Source: Hemicordylus capensis
Lineage: Eukaryota > Chordata > Lepidosauria > Squamata > Cordylidae
NCBI RefSeq assembly: GCF_027244095.1
Contig: NC_069657.1
Span: 148,610,857-148,674,856 of the forward strand
Reading direction: 5' to 3'
DNA length: 64,000 nt
Part shown: piece by piece, positions 46,900 to 59,604 of the stretch
Layout of the letters: every line of letters starts with the position of its first letter
Position numbering within the stretch: position 1 is the first letter of the stretch
The notes under the pieces: generated by a model
What the model saw: only the letters and a program-made list of their open reading frames with translations
Told to the model about the DNA's origin: nothing
Databases searched by the model: none
Program-made: the position numbers and the translations under genes

Positions 46900-48359
46900 A
46901 CTGCTTATTATAATGATGCCACTGTGACTGACTCCTCTTCACCAGCTGCGCTCATTGAGGGTGTGGGATGGCTCTACATGGCCTCAGCAGGGCCAGAAGC
47001 CTATAGCCTAGGCCTCAAAAGGGGTAGCCAGTTCCAGGTGGGCATTCCATCAGGGCTGACAGTGCCACCACTCACTGTGAAGCTACATGAGAGCAAGGCC
47101 TGGCACTTTGCTAAGCAGCAAGTGAAGCCCATCTGGCAGCTGGAACATAATCATGTGACTGCTTTCCAGGACCACTACCTGGGCTGCTCAGGGATCTCTT
47201 CTCAGCGTTCCCGCTTACTGTACCCAGAATCGTTATGTGGTGAGGCAGTGCTCCTAAGCCCACCTGCATCTCAGCCCCACCCTTTCCCAAACTTCCTTGG
47301 AAGCACCTTGCTCTATCGACGTTCTTACTTCAGACACAAGCCCTACAGGAGGCTTGAGTCCATCTGTTTGCAACCTAATACTGAGGAGAAAAGGCCTCTT
47401 CAAATCCCACCCCCTGCCTATCACTCTGCTCCGAACAACGTTATGTCGTCCTCAACTATGGATCCATTCCTTGTGCCAAGCACTGCTGGTGAACGTTCCA
47501 ACCTGGTGTCAAAGGGGTTTCCCTTCAGCTCAGGGAAGCAAGCTTCCAGTTCCTACAGACCAGTGCTAAACAACAATTCTTTCCTGAGGCCAACTAGTGC
47601 TAAAGTGCCTTTGCAGCACCACCAACAACCGCTGCCACCCGAGAATAAGAAGCTGAAAGTCTTATCAAGGCCTCCAGGGTTCTCCTGGACCCATTCTGGA
47701 GGAAATGGAGATGGCTGTCCTATGGTTTTTGAAAGGAAATTTGGAAAAGGCAGTGGCTTAGCTCTTGAGCAAACCAGTGCCAAATCTCTTCACTCACCTT
47801 TATACAATGGCAAAGCAGAACGGCCTTCTTGGCGGCTTGAGGATGGTGAGAATAGGTCTCAGAACCTGAAAGAACAAGATGTACGGTTGACAGAAGCCAT
47901 GAGGAAGCTGACTGCAAGTGGTATCCGGAAGGTTAGTACCTACAATGAGTTTGGTCACCGCATTGACAGCTCCTGCCTTATGAATGCGAGTTTCCACTCC
48001 AGTCTGTTCACTCGATGGAGACCTCACATTGTAGCACAGATCACCCCAAAGGAAGTACCAGCTGCCAGTCCCTTGAATTTGGAAACTGGTAGCCGCCACC
48101 AGAGCCTTACTGGCACAGAAGTTCCTGATGTCTGCACTAAACACATCAGTGTTCGCTTTCTTGGCTCAAATACTGAACCTTCTAACCCCATCACTGCGAG
48201 CCAGGCTGCCAACCCCGCATCTGTGAACAGTGGAGAACAGGTGGTAACAACGGAGCTGTCTTCACGGACTACTGTCTCTGAGGTAGAGACAAAAATTTCC
48301 TCTCTTCATTTAAGCATGGATACAAAATGGGGTCACCCTATTACTGTGAAAGATACTGA
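46900..48359 (+). CDS. TTLL4: TTLL4 coding exon 1 (with 78 bases of 5' leader)
   Basis: The acceptor TTTTTTTCAG ends at 46899 after a long pyrimidine tract. The start ATG is at 46978-46980; coding runs to 48359, residues 1-460. The frame is open upstream to 46660, but that part is intron. Conserved islands include STLLYRRSYFRHKPYRRLES. The donor is GTAAGTAC. Confidence 0.95.
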
Positions 48360-51300
48360 GTAAGTACAAGGAGAGGTATATGTGTGTCATGATGGGATAA
48401 TGCTTGCTTTACAGTATCCCTTATGGTCAGGGATGTGCGTTATATATTATGGAACAAGCTGAAGGGCACAGGAACAACATATGTCCCCCCCCCCCCCGTC
48501 CCAAGCATGGACAGGACTCTCTATTAACATTTTATAACATCACTGTCTCCAAACATCTCTTGAGTTAGGAATGCTAGTTCTGTTTTGCAATTGGTAGCCA
48601 TCCTTTTTTGTCAACTCTTTCAGAAGTAAAAATAGAGGATTGTGAAAGTATGAGAGAAGATTGTAAAAGTGGCATTTTTCCTTTTACCTCTTCTCCATTT
48701 CTCTCCATACTTTTTCTATCTCTTTTATATATCCAAAATCCATCTTAAGCACATCCTTATCAAAATGGTTGGCTGCCATTGCTCTGTACATATATTCCAT
48801 CCATGTAAGAAAAGGTCTGTACAACATGTATGTCCCATCATATATGCTAGTGTATGTATTGTTTTTGTGTGGTAGGAATAACCATGCTAGAAAATAGCTG
48901 TGTGTGGAATTGCCTTTAGTCCCTGGGAATGGGCTGGAGTATGACATTCTGGGTGCCATATTGGTGGAAAGCAGGTATAGAAGTCGTTTTGTAGGATGCC
49001 TTGACTGTGTTTGCCCTTGTGCAGTTAGTGGCCAGGCCAGGCCTAGATCCTGAGATCTCCTCATTCCAGCATGTTTGGCATAGATATATATTTGCTTCAA
49101 TCACTGAAAGAAGTTACCTGCACATATGGAAGCTAGCAACAGGTTCCATTTTATACCTGTATCCCTTTATATTGCAGAGCTGCAGTCAACCTGCCCCTGC
49201 TTGACCAAGCAGAGGTGGAAGATGTGGAGGAAGAGCTCCCTGATGGCTTGGAAGACGCCTGTAGTCAAGATGAGGAGGGAGAAGAGGAGGATGGGGAAGG
49301 TCAGTGGTGACATTTTTTGTTAATCAGTTAAATATTTCCTTTTGCGAAAGTACAAGCTTAAAAGCCATACCCTGATGACACTTAATATCAGCATATTTGT
49401 ATGTAATGTCAATTAAAATAAAAACCGAGTTTAATAAAAAGGATTATTTCTACCGTAGTAATACAATCAATCCACAATATACCACAAAGACAGGAATGAA
49501 AGAAAAGTGGAGTTTTATTGCAACCATAGTTATTGCTAGTTTGATTAGAAAGCGTGGTTTGTCTAATTTATTTTAAGGATTTATACCCTCATCACAATAA
49601 TATCAATGCACTTTATAGCATAAAATCCAGACGCGTAACTATAGGGGGGGCAGGCAGGGCACGTGCCCTGGGCGCCACTTGGTGGGTCACGGGGGGGCAA
49701 AAAGTGCCATTACCCACCCCCCGATCCCCCCCTTCCCCACAACAAAATTTTTTTCAGGGCGGCAGCTGCACGCCCTTGCCAGCTCGCGCCGCCGCTACCT
49801 GCGCCCTGGCCGGCGGCCCGACGGAGTCGTCGTGTGCCCCCTGGGATGGCTTGTGGGGAGTGAGCACCAAGGTCGTCAGCCCTCCTATCCTTTAGCGCCA
49901 CACGGTGGCGCTAAAGGATAGGAGGGCTGACGACCTTGGTGCTCACTCCCCACAAGCCATCCCAGGGGGCACACGACGACTCCGTCGGGCCGCCGGCCAG
50001 GGCGCAGGTAGCGGTGGCGCGAGTTGGCAAGGATAGGTTAAGGATGCTGGGTGGGGGGCGCAATTTCAGAGGCAGAGCTTGCCCTGGGCGCCGTTTTCCC
50101 CAGTTACGCCTCTGATAAAATCATCATAAAACAATAAAATGCAGTAGCTAAAAGTGTAATTAAAAACACATCTGATGAATTCCTTTAACCTATGGACTTC
50201 TTTAGAATTGTGAATATTTGTTGTGTGCTATTTACCTTTTACTTTACTATTTAAGTATATTAACTGCTGTTTAGGGACTGCAAGAATTGGGCTTATGATT
50301 TGCTGAAGAATTATATTCTGATAATTAGTAAAGAATGTCCATTTGCAAACCCTACTTTCATCTACTATCTTGAAATATTACAGCATGAGTTAATTTCAGC
50401 ACTGCCATTGTGTGTGACCCAAGCTATTCTCATGGTACTTGGAGCCTGACCATAATTCTAGTGCATTCCAATAAGAATATGAGCAGTGGTAATCACCTCA
50501 ATACACTTTTAGGATTATTCTAGGATTTGGTACTCCAGAATATCCTGCTAGCATTACAGTCTTGCTGGTTATATGGGATGTACTGCTCATGCCTCTTTAG
50601 CTAGTGTGCCCCATCCTATGGCAGTTATCTCCTTGAACGAAATAAGTCTGAACACATAGTATATGTTAACATTGTGATGCAGAAGGTCTCTTCTTTGTCT
50701 TATTAGTTTAATAATGTTGTTTGTGTTTGAAGAGATATATTTAGTATAATACTGCACTAGGGTTCGTTCATCACTCATAAGATGTACTTTTTAACTGGAA
50801 GGCGAACCTTGACTTAAAGTAGGGGAGAGTGGGAAAGCATCTGTGTAAAGAAGTATTTTACCCTCTTCCAAACTTTTCTCAGGGTCCTGTCTTATGGGCA
50901 CATACCAGGGGTTTTGAGGCTCTCCTAAAAAATATGTAGATAATGGGCACGTTTTCCTTTTCACTCACTGAAGAGAAGAGAATTTGATTTGAAGTCTTTG
51001 GTACAGAAACTATGGTGGTCTTTAGATGTTCCCCCCAGCCACACAGAAGCCACTTATCAGCAAGTAGCTCCTGAGTGATTGGGAGAACCTTCACATGACC
51101 CAGCCATCACTCTTGGAGGGCCCCACATCCCATACTATGTTTTCCCAGTCCTGCATAAGCTGCTCAGATAAGCAGCTTCCACATAACTGGGGAAACATCT
51201 AAAGGCCTATATGAGGGGGTCTATCTGTCATGTGTGTAATTCTATTTAGATATAGATAGCGACACTCAACGTGCGCGCACTGCCAAGATTTTGCAGCTTG

Positions 51301-54300
51301 AGCCGCCTTTGCCTTTCTCTACAGGTGAATCAGATGGCTCTTCCTCAGCTGGCTTATCCCCCAATGGCTCTGTGGCTATTATATCCAGGTCAGTTTCAGG
51401 ATCGGGGGTGGGGCTGATGTCCTATCCATGGTGCACTGAAACTTTTTTTCCTTAGATACCCATCTTCTGAGTTTATATTCAGTCCTTGAAGACATTGGGC
51501 AACCTCTGTTTGTCTTGTTAGATCAATCCACTTACTCATTTACTGTTTGTGTTCCTTGCAAAGAGAAACTGAATGCTAAGCAGTTGGACTTAGAGGTTGT
51601 TTGTTCTCTAGAATGGGCTCTATCACATCTATTCTGGACTAGTGCTTCTCAGCCAAAGCGAAGTTCACTTTCTCTAGTCAGTGTTGATCAAGGGCTTCTG
51701 GGCCAGTAAACTGGATTGATTATTTGTTTATGTATATGTGTATATACATTAAAAAGTGCTGTAAGCTACCTAATGGTGCAGCAGGGAAATAACTTGATTA
51801 GCAAACTTGATTAGAGGTTGCCAGTTTGAATCCCCAAAGCTGCCCGATATAGGTGTTTTCCAGACTATGGGAAACGCCTATATCGGGCAGCAGCGATATA
51901 GGAAAGATGCTGAAAGGCATCATCTCATACTGCACAGGAGATGGCAATGGTAACCCCCTTCTGTATTCTACCAAAGACAACCACAGGGCTCTGTGGGCAC
52001 CAGCAGTCGACACTGACTCAACTGCACAATTTTACATTTTAGGAAGTGCTGTGGTGCTGGCTTGCCCTTACATGGTCTTAACTCTACTCAGAGTTTCTTC
52101 TTATTTTGTATATTGTGGCCATATAAATGAGCAACCCTGGTTTTTGTTTTTGGTTCTCTAGGAATTGTATTGAGGGATTGGTGCCACCGCTGGAGGGCCA
52201 AGAGCGAATTCTCAAGTCAGCTCTCACATGCAGCCTATTCCCTAACGTGTCTCCCACCGTATACTTTGGTACCCGAGATGAGAGGGGTAAGGTGGCTCTG
52301 AATCTGTCAAAGGTAGCTGGCAAAGCCAGAAGATGTTAGTATATGAAAGTGCGATGAGGAGGTTGGAGTTAAGAGCTTAAACCAAGAATGTGGCGGTGAC
52401 AGAGGGATACTTACTTATACTTTATTACAGCCATGCACCAGAATAACAAAGAAGTGATACACTCATCAAAATATCAACATTAACAGAAAAATCAATAACA
52501 GTAGTAAAATACTAAAATAACGAATACATAGATAGTACTCCTAAATTCCCATGACCAGTTCAGTCAAAATCCTGGAGGAGATACAAGAATACAGTGATCC
52601 CTTGTAGCTAAGAAACAAAATTTTGCAACTTAATATGAGTGTACAGCCTTTATCAGCTAAAAGTTACTTCACATAAAATTCATCTGGATGGCCTGGAAAG
52701 TTTTAAAATAAAGGCTGAATCAACTTTAACTGAGAATTAGAATAAAACATGCATTGTAAAAGAACATGAGCAGTTGACTCAACCTCACCTGAATCACATG
52801 GGCATAATCACTGAGAAACCGGAATGTTATGATACCTACCCTCTAAAAGTATCAAGGGGAGGACATTTACACAGGTCCTAGAGAACACCTGTCAAAATTT
52901 AGACTGAGTGGAAATAAGTAGACAGAGGGTTGTGTTATGATTGTTGAAGTTGGCGGAGAAAGGAGGAGGCTTCTGTCCAACTGCTTTAGAGAACAATAAA
53001 GGTTTTCTGATGATGTTGAAAGGCAAGTTTTTAAAACTAAATTTGTTCTTTGTACACTTGAAGAACTGTAAAATTTTAAGCTTGCTAGTGAAGTGTTTAG
53101 GATCTAAAATGTTAGAATGCTGTTGGGGCATTAATACTTTGTAGTTATTGAGTCACTTGGTCTTCAGTCCTAATTCTGCACAGATGGACTTATGTCTGTC
53201 TCTTTTATCCTCTGCCTTCCCTTCCTCATTCCATGGTGGCAAGAGGGGGCACACAGTGTCATCACAGAAGAGATGGGCCTGTTTGCCTTGTTTGCTCTGG
53301 TCTGAACCACATGTATTTGCTGTGGTGAGCAGGCATTGTAGCAGGATCTGCAGCAAGCCTTGGCCTAGAAGACACAAAACTGATTTTGAGTATTTGGGGT
53401 CTGCATTTAGATGTAGTCTGGATTCTTCTCGCTATGGCAGCATTTCTCAAACTGCTTGCGCTTAGGCTCCCCCTTCTAAACTTACTCTGTCTACCCCCAA
53501 ACAAGTCCCAATCACCTGTTCTACAACAGATGTAGATATGCTTGCATACAGCCTGCTGCCGTGTGCATAGATCTGTGAATTGGGGCGCAAATCCAATAGT
53601 TATGCTAGAATAATGAAACAAGACATCTCTGACCCTTCCTGAAATCGCACATAGGAGGACGTGATTAGAACAAGGTAGCAGCTCTTCCCAAATAAGGTTG
53701 GTGTGATGGGGTAAGTGGAGGAGCAGCCACCAACACGAGTCCAGTGTGGATCAATTATGATAATCTGCTAGAGGGCATTCATAGGAACATAGGAAGCTGC
53801 TTTATATCGAGTCAGACTATTGGTCTAGCTCAGTATTGTCTACCCAGATTGGCAGCAGCTTCAGGGTTATAGGCAGGAGTATCTCACAGCCCTAACTGGA
53901 GAAGCAAAGTAGGGAACTTGGAATCTCAGATGCTGTTCCGAGAGTGGCCCCATCCCCTGAGGGGAATATCATACAGTGCTCACATAGTCTCCCATTCATA
54001 TGCAAACCAGGGCAGACCCTGCTTAGCAAAGAGGACAATTCATGCTCACTATCACAAGACCAGATCTCCTTCCCACACCCAGGTCTTGGCTTGTATGTGA
54101 AGAAAGTTCTACTTGCTTCAGGAGCCTGTCCTGTTCCTCGCAGGAACATTGTACCCCCTCCAGTTGTTTTGTGCCTCCAAAGGGAGCTTGCCCCACAGTT
54201 TGAGAGCCAGTATGCTATTGGCAGGTATGGAGCTTCTGCAAAAGGTTTCCTGCTTCACTTGATAGCCCCTGTTAAAATCGATTGTGAAGAAACCTATCTC

Positions 54301-57300
54301 CTCTAGCTTCTTTGCTCTGTGTCTTTATTACATTAAATTTAAGATATGGGTACTCCTTGGACCAGATTTTCCATTACTCTTAGGATTTCCTTCTTTCCTA
54401 GTGGAGAAGCTCCCATGGGAGCAGAGAAAGATGCTGCGATGGAAGATGAGCACAGTGACCCCCAACATTGTGAAGCAAACTATTGCCAGGTCCAACTTCA
54501 AAATCAGCAAGAGTGAGTTCTCTTCAGTGTGGGAATGGTCTGTGGGTGCATGTCCCCTTTTTATCTTAAGTAGACCCAAGTTCACCCCACTGCTTTGCAC
54601 TGACATAAGGCTGGATATTAATCAAATTTACTGTTCCACTTTGAGAATCTGGGTAGCAGAGGGACCTGGAGGACCCCGTATAATTGTTTGACTTATTGTA
54701 CCTCTCTTGCATGGAGAACTTAGCATGATGCTGGAAGTCGAGAATCTGGAGGTCAAATTGTACTCTTCCACTGCTTCCTTCCAACTCTTGGACAAGCCTT
54801 CTGTCTGTTGTGCCTGGATGTGTGCCCTTGGGCATGGTTTTTTGGAGTGGTTAGTGCCCATGATATGATGATGTTTTCTGCAAGACTACACTAGCTGCAG
54901 CATGATCTGTGTTTATGGAAGCTGGGGAAGACAGTTCGAAGAGGGCATAAAGTTATGTCCTATTTTTAATAAAATAACTTGACATCCAGACTAATGCTGT
55001 TCTTGTGCTATAGGAGAGGGGCAATTTTTGTTGACTTCCCCTTCCTTCTGAAGCCTGCTGTGCCTCTTGAAAATACGTCTCTGAACTGAGGGTCACGTTA
55101 TTCACAGGAATAGATTTTCAGGAGGCACGGTGGGTGCTCCAGAGAGAAGGTGAGATTGGCAAAAATTGCTCCTCCCCTGTAGCACCAGCGCAACATTAGT
55201 CTGGATGTCAGCCAGATTTTAGCAACATTTGTAGAACTTGCCATATATGTTTGTGATCTGTGTGTAGGAACAAAACTGTAACTGCTCTTTCCTATAGATT
55301 CTTTGATAAATACACGAACACTTCTCCCCCACCTCTAGTGGGAAAAGAGCTCGAAAGGAACTAGGGATCTGGAAAAAAAAGAGATGGGGATTATTATTTG
55401 TCTTTTTATACTTAACTTAACTTTAACTTAACAGGGCTTGGCTTCGGGATATACTTTGTGACACTGATGTGGATAGAGAATAGATGGGGTGTCACTGAAG
55501 AGAAGGAAAGCGGGTTATAGTCATGTACAGTTTTTCATAGGGTTATTTTTTTTCTTGAGGGCTGCATGTATGAGACAGTGCTTGGTTTGGGTGGAAGGGG
55601 AAGCCTGGACCAAGGCTAAATAAATATTGCACATTTGTAACTGCCAAACTGAAAGCCTCGTGTGCACAAGACTGTTACAGTTTTGAGCACAGAGCTGAAA
55701 AATGTATCCAACGTATTCAGATAATAGTAAATAAATATGGTCTCTGAACTGCCCTATTGCCCACAGGAAACAATGACTGGCTGGGCTGCTGGGGCCATCA
55801 CATGAAATCTCCTGGGTTCAGAATTATCAGGGAACACCAGAAGGTATGAGATGTGGCCATGGATATTGTGCAAGGTGTAGGGAGAGGGTGAGATGCATCC
55901 AGCTCTGGCCTTCTCTCCAGTTTTCCTCATCCTTTCACTGCATGTAACTGCTCTCTGCTTCAATGGTCCCCTTCCTTGTCCCTTCACGTTCTACTCTTGG
56001 TGGCTGTGCTTCCAAAGGAGACCTTTTAAGGCTTGCAAGATACAGCCTGGTAGATACTTCAGTGCTGGCATTTTTACTCCATAGGAGCGGCCTGTAAGGA
56101 GTGCCAGCAGGTGCTTGGGGAATAGTGTGGGCAGTGTGGGTTCTAACAGTTTCCCCTGAATTTGGAGGAAAGAATACTGCCCAGTTGTACTGAAGATAGC
56201 ATACCAGAAGACAAAGCGGGGTTCATTCTGTTTTTATCTCTTCCTTTCCCACTTGCAGTTGAACCACTTTCCTGGCTCATTCCAAATTGGACGAAAGGAC
56301 CGTCTGTGGAGAAATGTGTCCAAGATGCAGGTGCGCTTTGGGAAAAAGGAATTCAATTTCCTGCCCCAGTCCTTCATCCTCCCTCAAGATATCAAGCTAC
56401 TGAGGAAGGCATGGGAAGATTGTGGGAGCCGCCAGAAATGGATTGTCAAGCCGGTGAGGGCATAGAGGAGATGGTTTAAACCTGATGTGAATAGGGATAT
56501 GCTTAAGTTCTCTGCTCTGGTATGGCCATGCTGTCCTTGTGTACTCGAGTGGTACATACTCTACCTTCTGGTACTCTCTAGCAACTGTGAAAGCTCCTGT
56601 ATATAGGAAGCTGCCATAGACCAGTCGTCTATTAAGTTAGTATTGTCTGCTCTGACAGGCAGCAGGAGTTTTCCCCAGCTCTACCTGGAGATGCCAGGGA
56701 TCTTCTGTATGAAAAGCAGATGCTCAACCACTGAACTACAGTCCTATCCCTGTGGATGGGCAATTTACACATGTACTTTGGTTTCCTCTTAACCTTGCCT
56801 TACTTCACCCAAATAATCATTTGGGCTGCTGGTCTCTCTTCCTGTAGGTGGGGACTACTTTTGACTGATAATCACTGATTATCTGGTCCTTCTATTCCTT
56901 GATTTATCAACTGGAATGCACTTTAGCCCATCAGCAGAAGAGGAAGCACACTTCGAAGTTATAGGTGTAATCTAATCATCTTCTCTGATACATCAGTTAT
57001 AGCTTGGTTCTAATAAATAAAAGTATTATAATTTTAGTTTTGTAAATAAATGTGCAGGGTAGACCAATTTACATTAATTTCCCCTAGGTATTCTGGGCAC
57101 TATACTGTTTAATACTTTTGCTTGTACCAGGTGGGAAGTGGCCATTGCGCCTGATTTCCCTTTTGTTCTGTAGCTATCTGCACCCTCCTTGCCCATTGTC
57201 CCTGAAGGTTCACAAGAGCACAATGGGGAGAGGGATCTGTGAAAATCACTGTGTGTGAGTGAAAATACTAGCCTGGATGCTGTACACAAGCTGCTGAATC

Positions 57301-59552
57301 TGGAGTTTTTCAGAAATTAATATTTTGAATGAAGCGGGGTGGTGGTCTTTGAACACATGGATGAGGAGGAGAGAAGGATGGAGATGCACAGTGGGCTATA
57401 AGCTGCACGTATGTCTCTATCGGTCTTCATGTTTTCCTCTACATCCTTGAGAACTAGAAACTTTTTTAACACCACAGGGATACCCAAAACTTTGCAGATG
57501 CCACATTTCTGCATTGAACCAGCTGGAGTCTGTGCCTTGCAGGTTCATTACAACCAAGCAGGTTTCTAGGATCTCTGCTTATGGGTAGACTTTGTCAGTC
57601 ACTGACACAAAGGCCAAGTTCAGATGATAACAAGCAGGCATGAGCCTTAGGCTCACATGTTCCCCTTCCTTGCACACCTTTGGAGAAGAGGAGATGCTTC
57701 TGCTTGTGGTTTGCAACAAACTGCAATTTCCTATTTCAGTGGGATATAGGAAACTGATATGTGCAACCCATAGCTTGCTCTCAAATCAGGGCCCTGGTTT
57801 GAGAGCAAACTTCTTTGAATAGGCCGCAGATTCCCATTTTGTCTAAGTACAGGAAAGTACAGTTGGTTGCAAACCGCAAGTGGATGCTTTTCTTCTCCTC
57901 CCCTCATATGTGAAGGAGGAGGGGAATGTAGAAGCCTGAAGCTTGTTTTTCAAACAACAAACTGGTTTGTGTTTGCGTCTGTACACTGTGTATAGAAAAC
58001 AAGCTGTTGTACATTTAGCATGTAACCCATACAAAGCTTTTCTTATTAATGATAAATCCTGTTAATTCAACTGTTTTAAGGCCAAAGGTGGGCTACCAAT
58101 AATCAATTATTTTCACGTACCACAGCCGCCTTCCCAACTTCTTTCCCATATATTCAAGCCCTTCAGTTTAGAATTTACAAGATAACAACAAACTGGTGTT
58201 TCACTTTTCTCTCTCCCCCCGCCCCCACCTTTTTTTTTGTAGCCAGCGTCAGCCAGGGGCATTGGCATCCAGGTCATCCACAAGTGGAGTCAGTTGCCCA
58301 AGCGCAGGCCACTGCTGGTGCAAAGGTGAGCAAGATCCCCACCTCCAAATGTTACAAATTGGTCTTTTCTCTTTTTGCCAGTTGCTTGAATTTCTGAAGG
58401 TGTAAAGTTGCTAACTTGCCTCTGGTCATACTTCCTGCCTCTTTGAGATGGGTATTGTTCTGTTGTTTTCTTTTGCTTCTGTATTCAGCTAAGGGCAGAG
58501 CATGGTGGAGCTACTTCTTTGCTGAAGTGTCTTCTGAAACCTGATTGATGGAGACATTTTTCTGTGACATGTAATGGTATTTCTTGAAAATGCTGGAGTT
58601 TCAGAAGTGGTCTCAAAAGCCCTGCAGGAGAGAAATTGTCTCTTTGTGACTTATTCCCTGATAGCAAAGTGCTAAATTTCCCAAGTCTAAATTTCAGGGC
58701 TATTCCTTATGTGCAGTGGTTCATTTCTTTCTGTTTCAGGTACTTACATAAACCCTACCTCATTGGTGGAAGTAAGTTCGACTTACGGATTTATGTTTAC
58801 GTTACATGCTATGATCCACTGCGTGTCTACTTGTTCAAAGATGGACTTGTTCGCTTTGCCAGCTGCAAGTAGGTTCTTCAGGAATACATTGTCTGTAAGG
58901 GGGGAGGTTTATTTGTAGATGGGAATAAGAGGAGCAAGTTGACTATGATTTCCATACTGTGGAGTAAATAAAGCTATCCCTAGATTGATTGAGGAGGGAT
59001 CTTAGGCAGCAGCTTTACTACCTTTAGAAACACCAGTTGTAATTGTAATTACCTGTTCCTGATTTGTACATTAAAGATGAGTTAAAAAAATGAATCAGCT
59101 GTTCAAAATCGGTAGCATTGGTACAACCATCTGTGCACATATCTTGGTTTAAACAGTGAGTGTTGAGAATCAATTATTTGCCTGCATTATTAGATATGTG
59201 CTATCTTCTTTTAATGGCCAAATATGACACTGACGTACTACAGTATTTACATCATTTTATTGGTTAATTAAGAAGGTAATTGACTTAAGTTGGTGAATCA
59301 CTCAAGTCAGAGCAATTCTTGATATGTAACATAGTGCAGGTACACCAACCTCACCTTGCACACGTGCATGTGTGCACATGGTTTTTTATGTCCGCTCAGT
59401 TAATTTTAGGTCCTGTTCAGATTGAATCAAGAAGGTCCCACATTGAATATACATGCGCGCACACTGCATTGATACTGCTGCCCAGAACAAAACTCATTCC
59501 ACACACAGTTGAAAAAATGATAGAGAACACTGGTGTGTGCATGTCCACGTGT

Positions 59553-59604
<52 letters not shown>

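Noticed and set aside
46660-46977. In-frame extension of the TTLL4 first coding exon by 106 codons
   Set aside because: A strong acceptor with a long pyrimidine tract ends at 46899, and the family start MASAG lies at 46978. The extension is intron read through by chance.
8464-54072. 5S rRNA genes
   Set aside because: The 5S-like blocks are diverged, lack the 5' half of 5S rRNA and are embedded in a repeated SINE.
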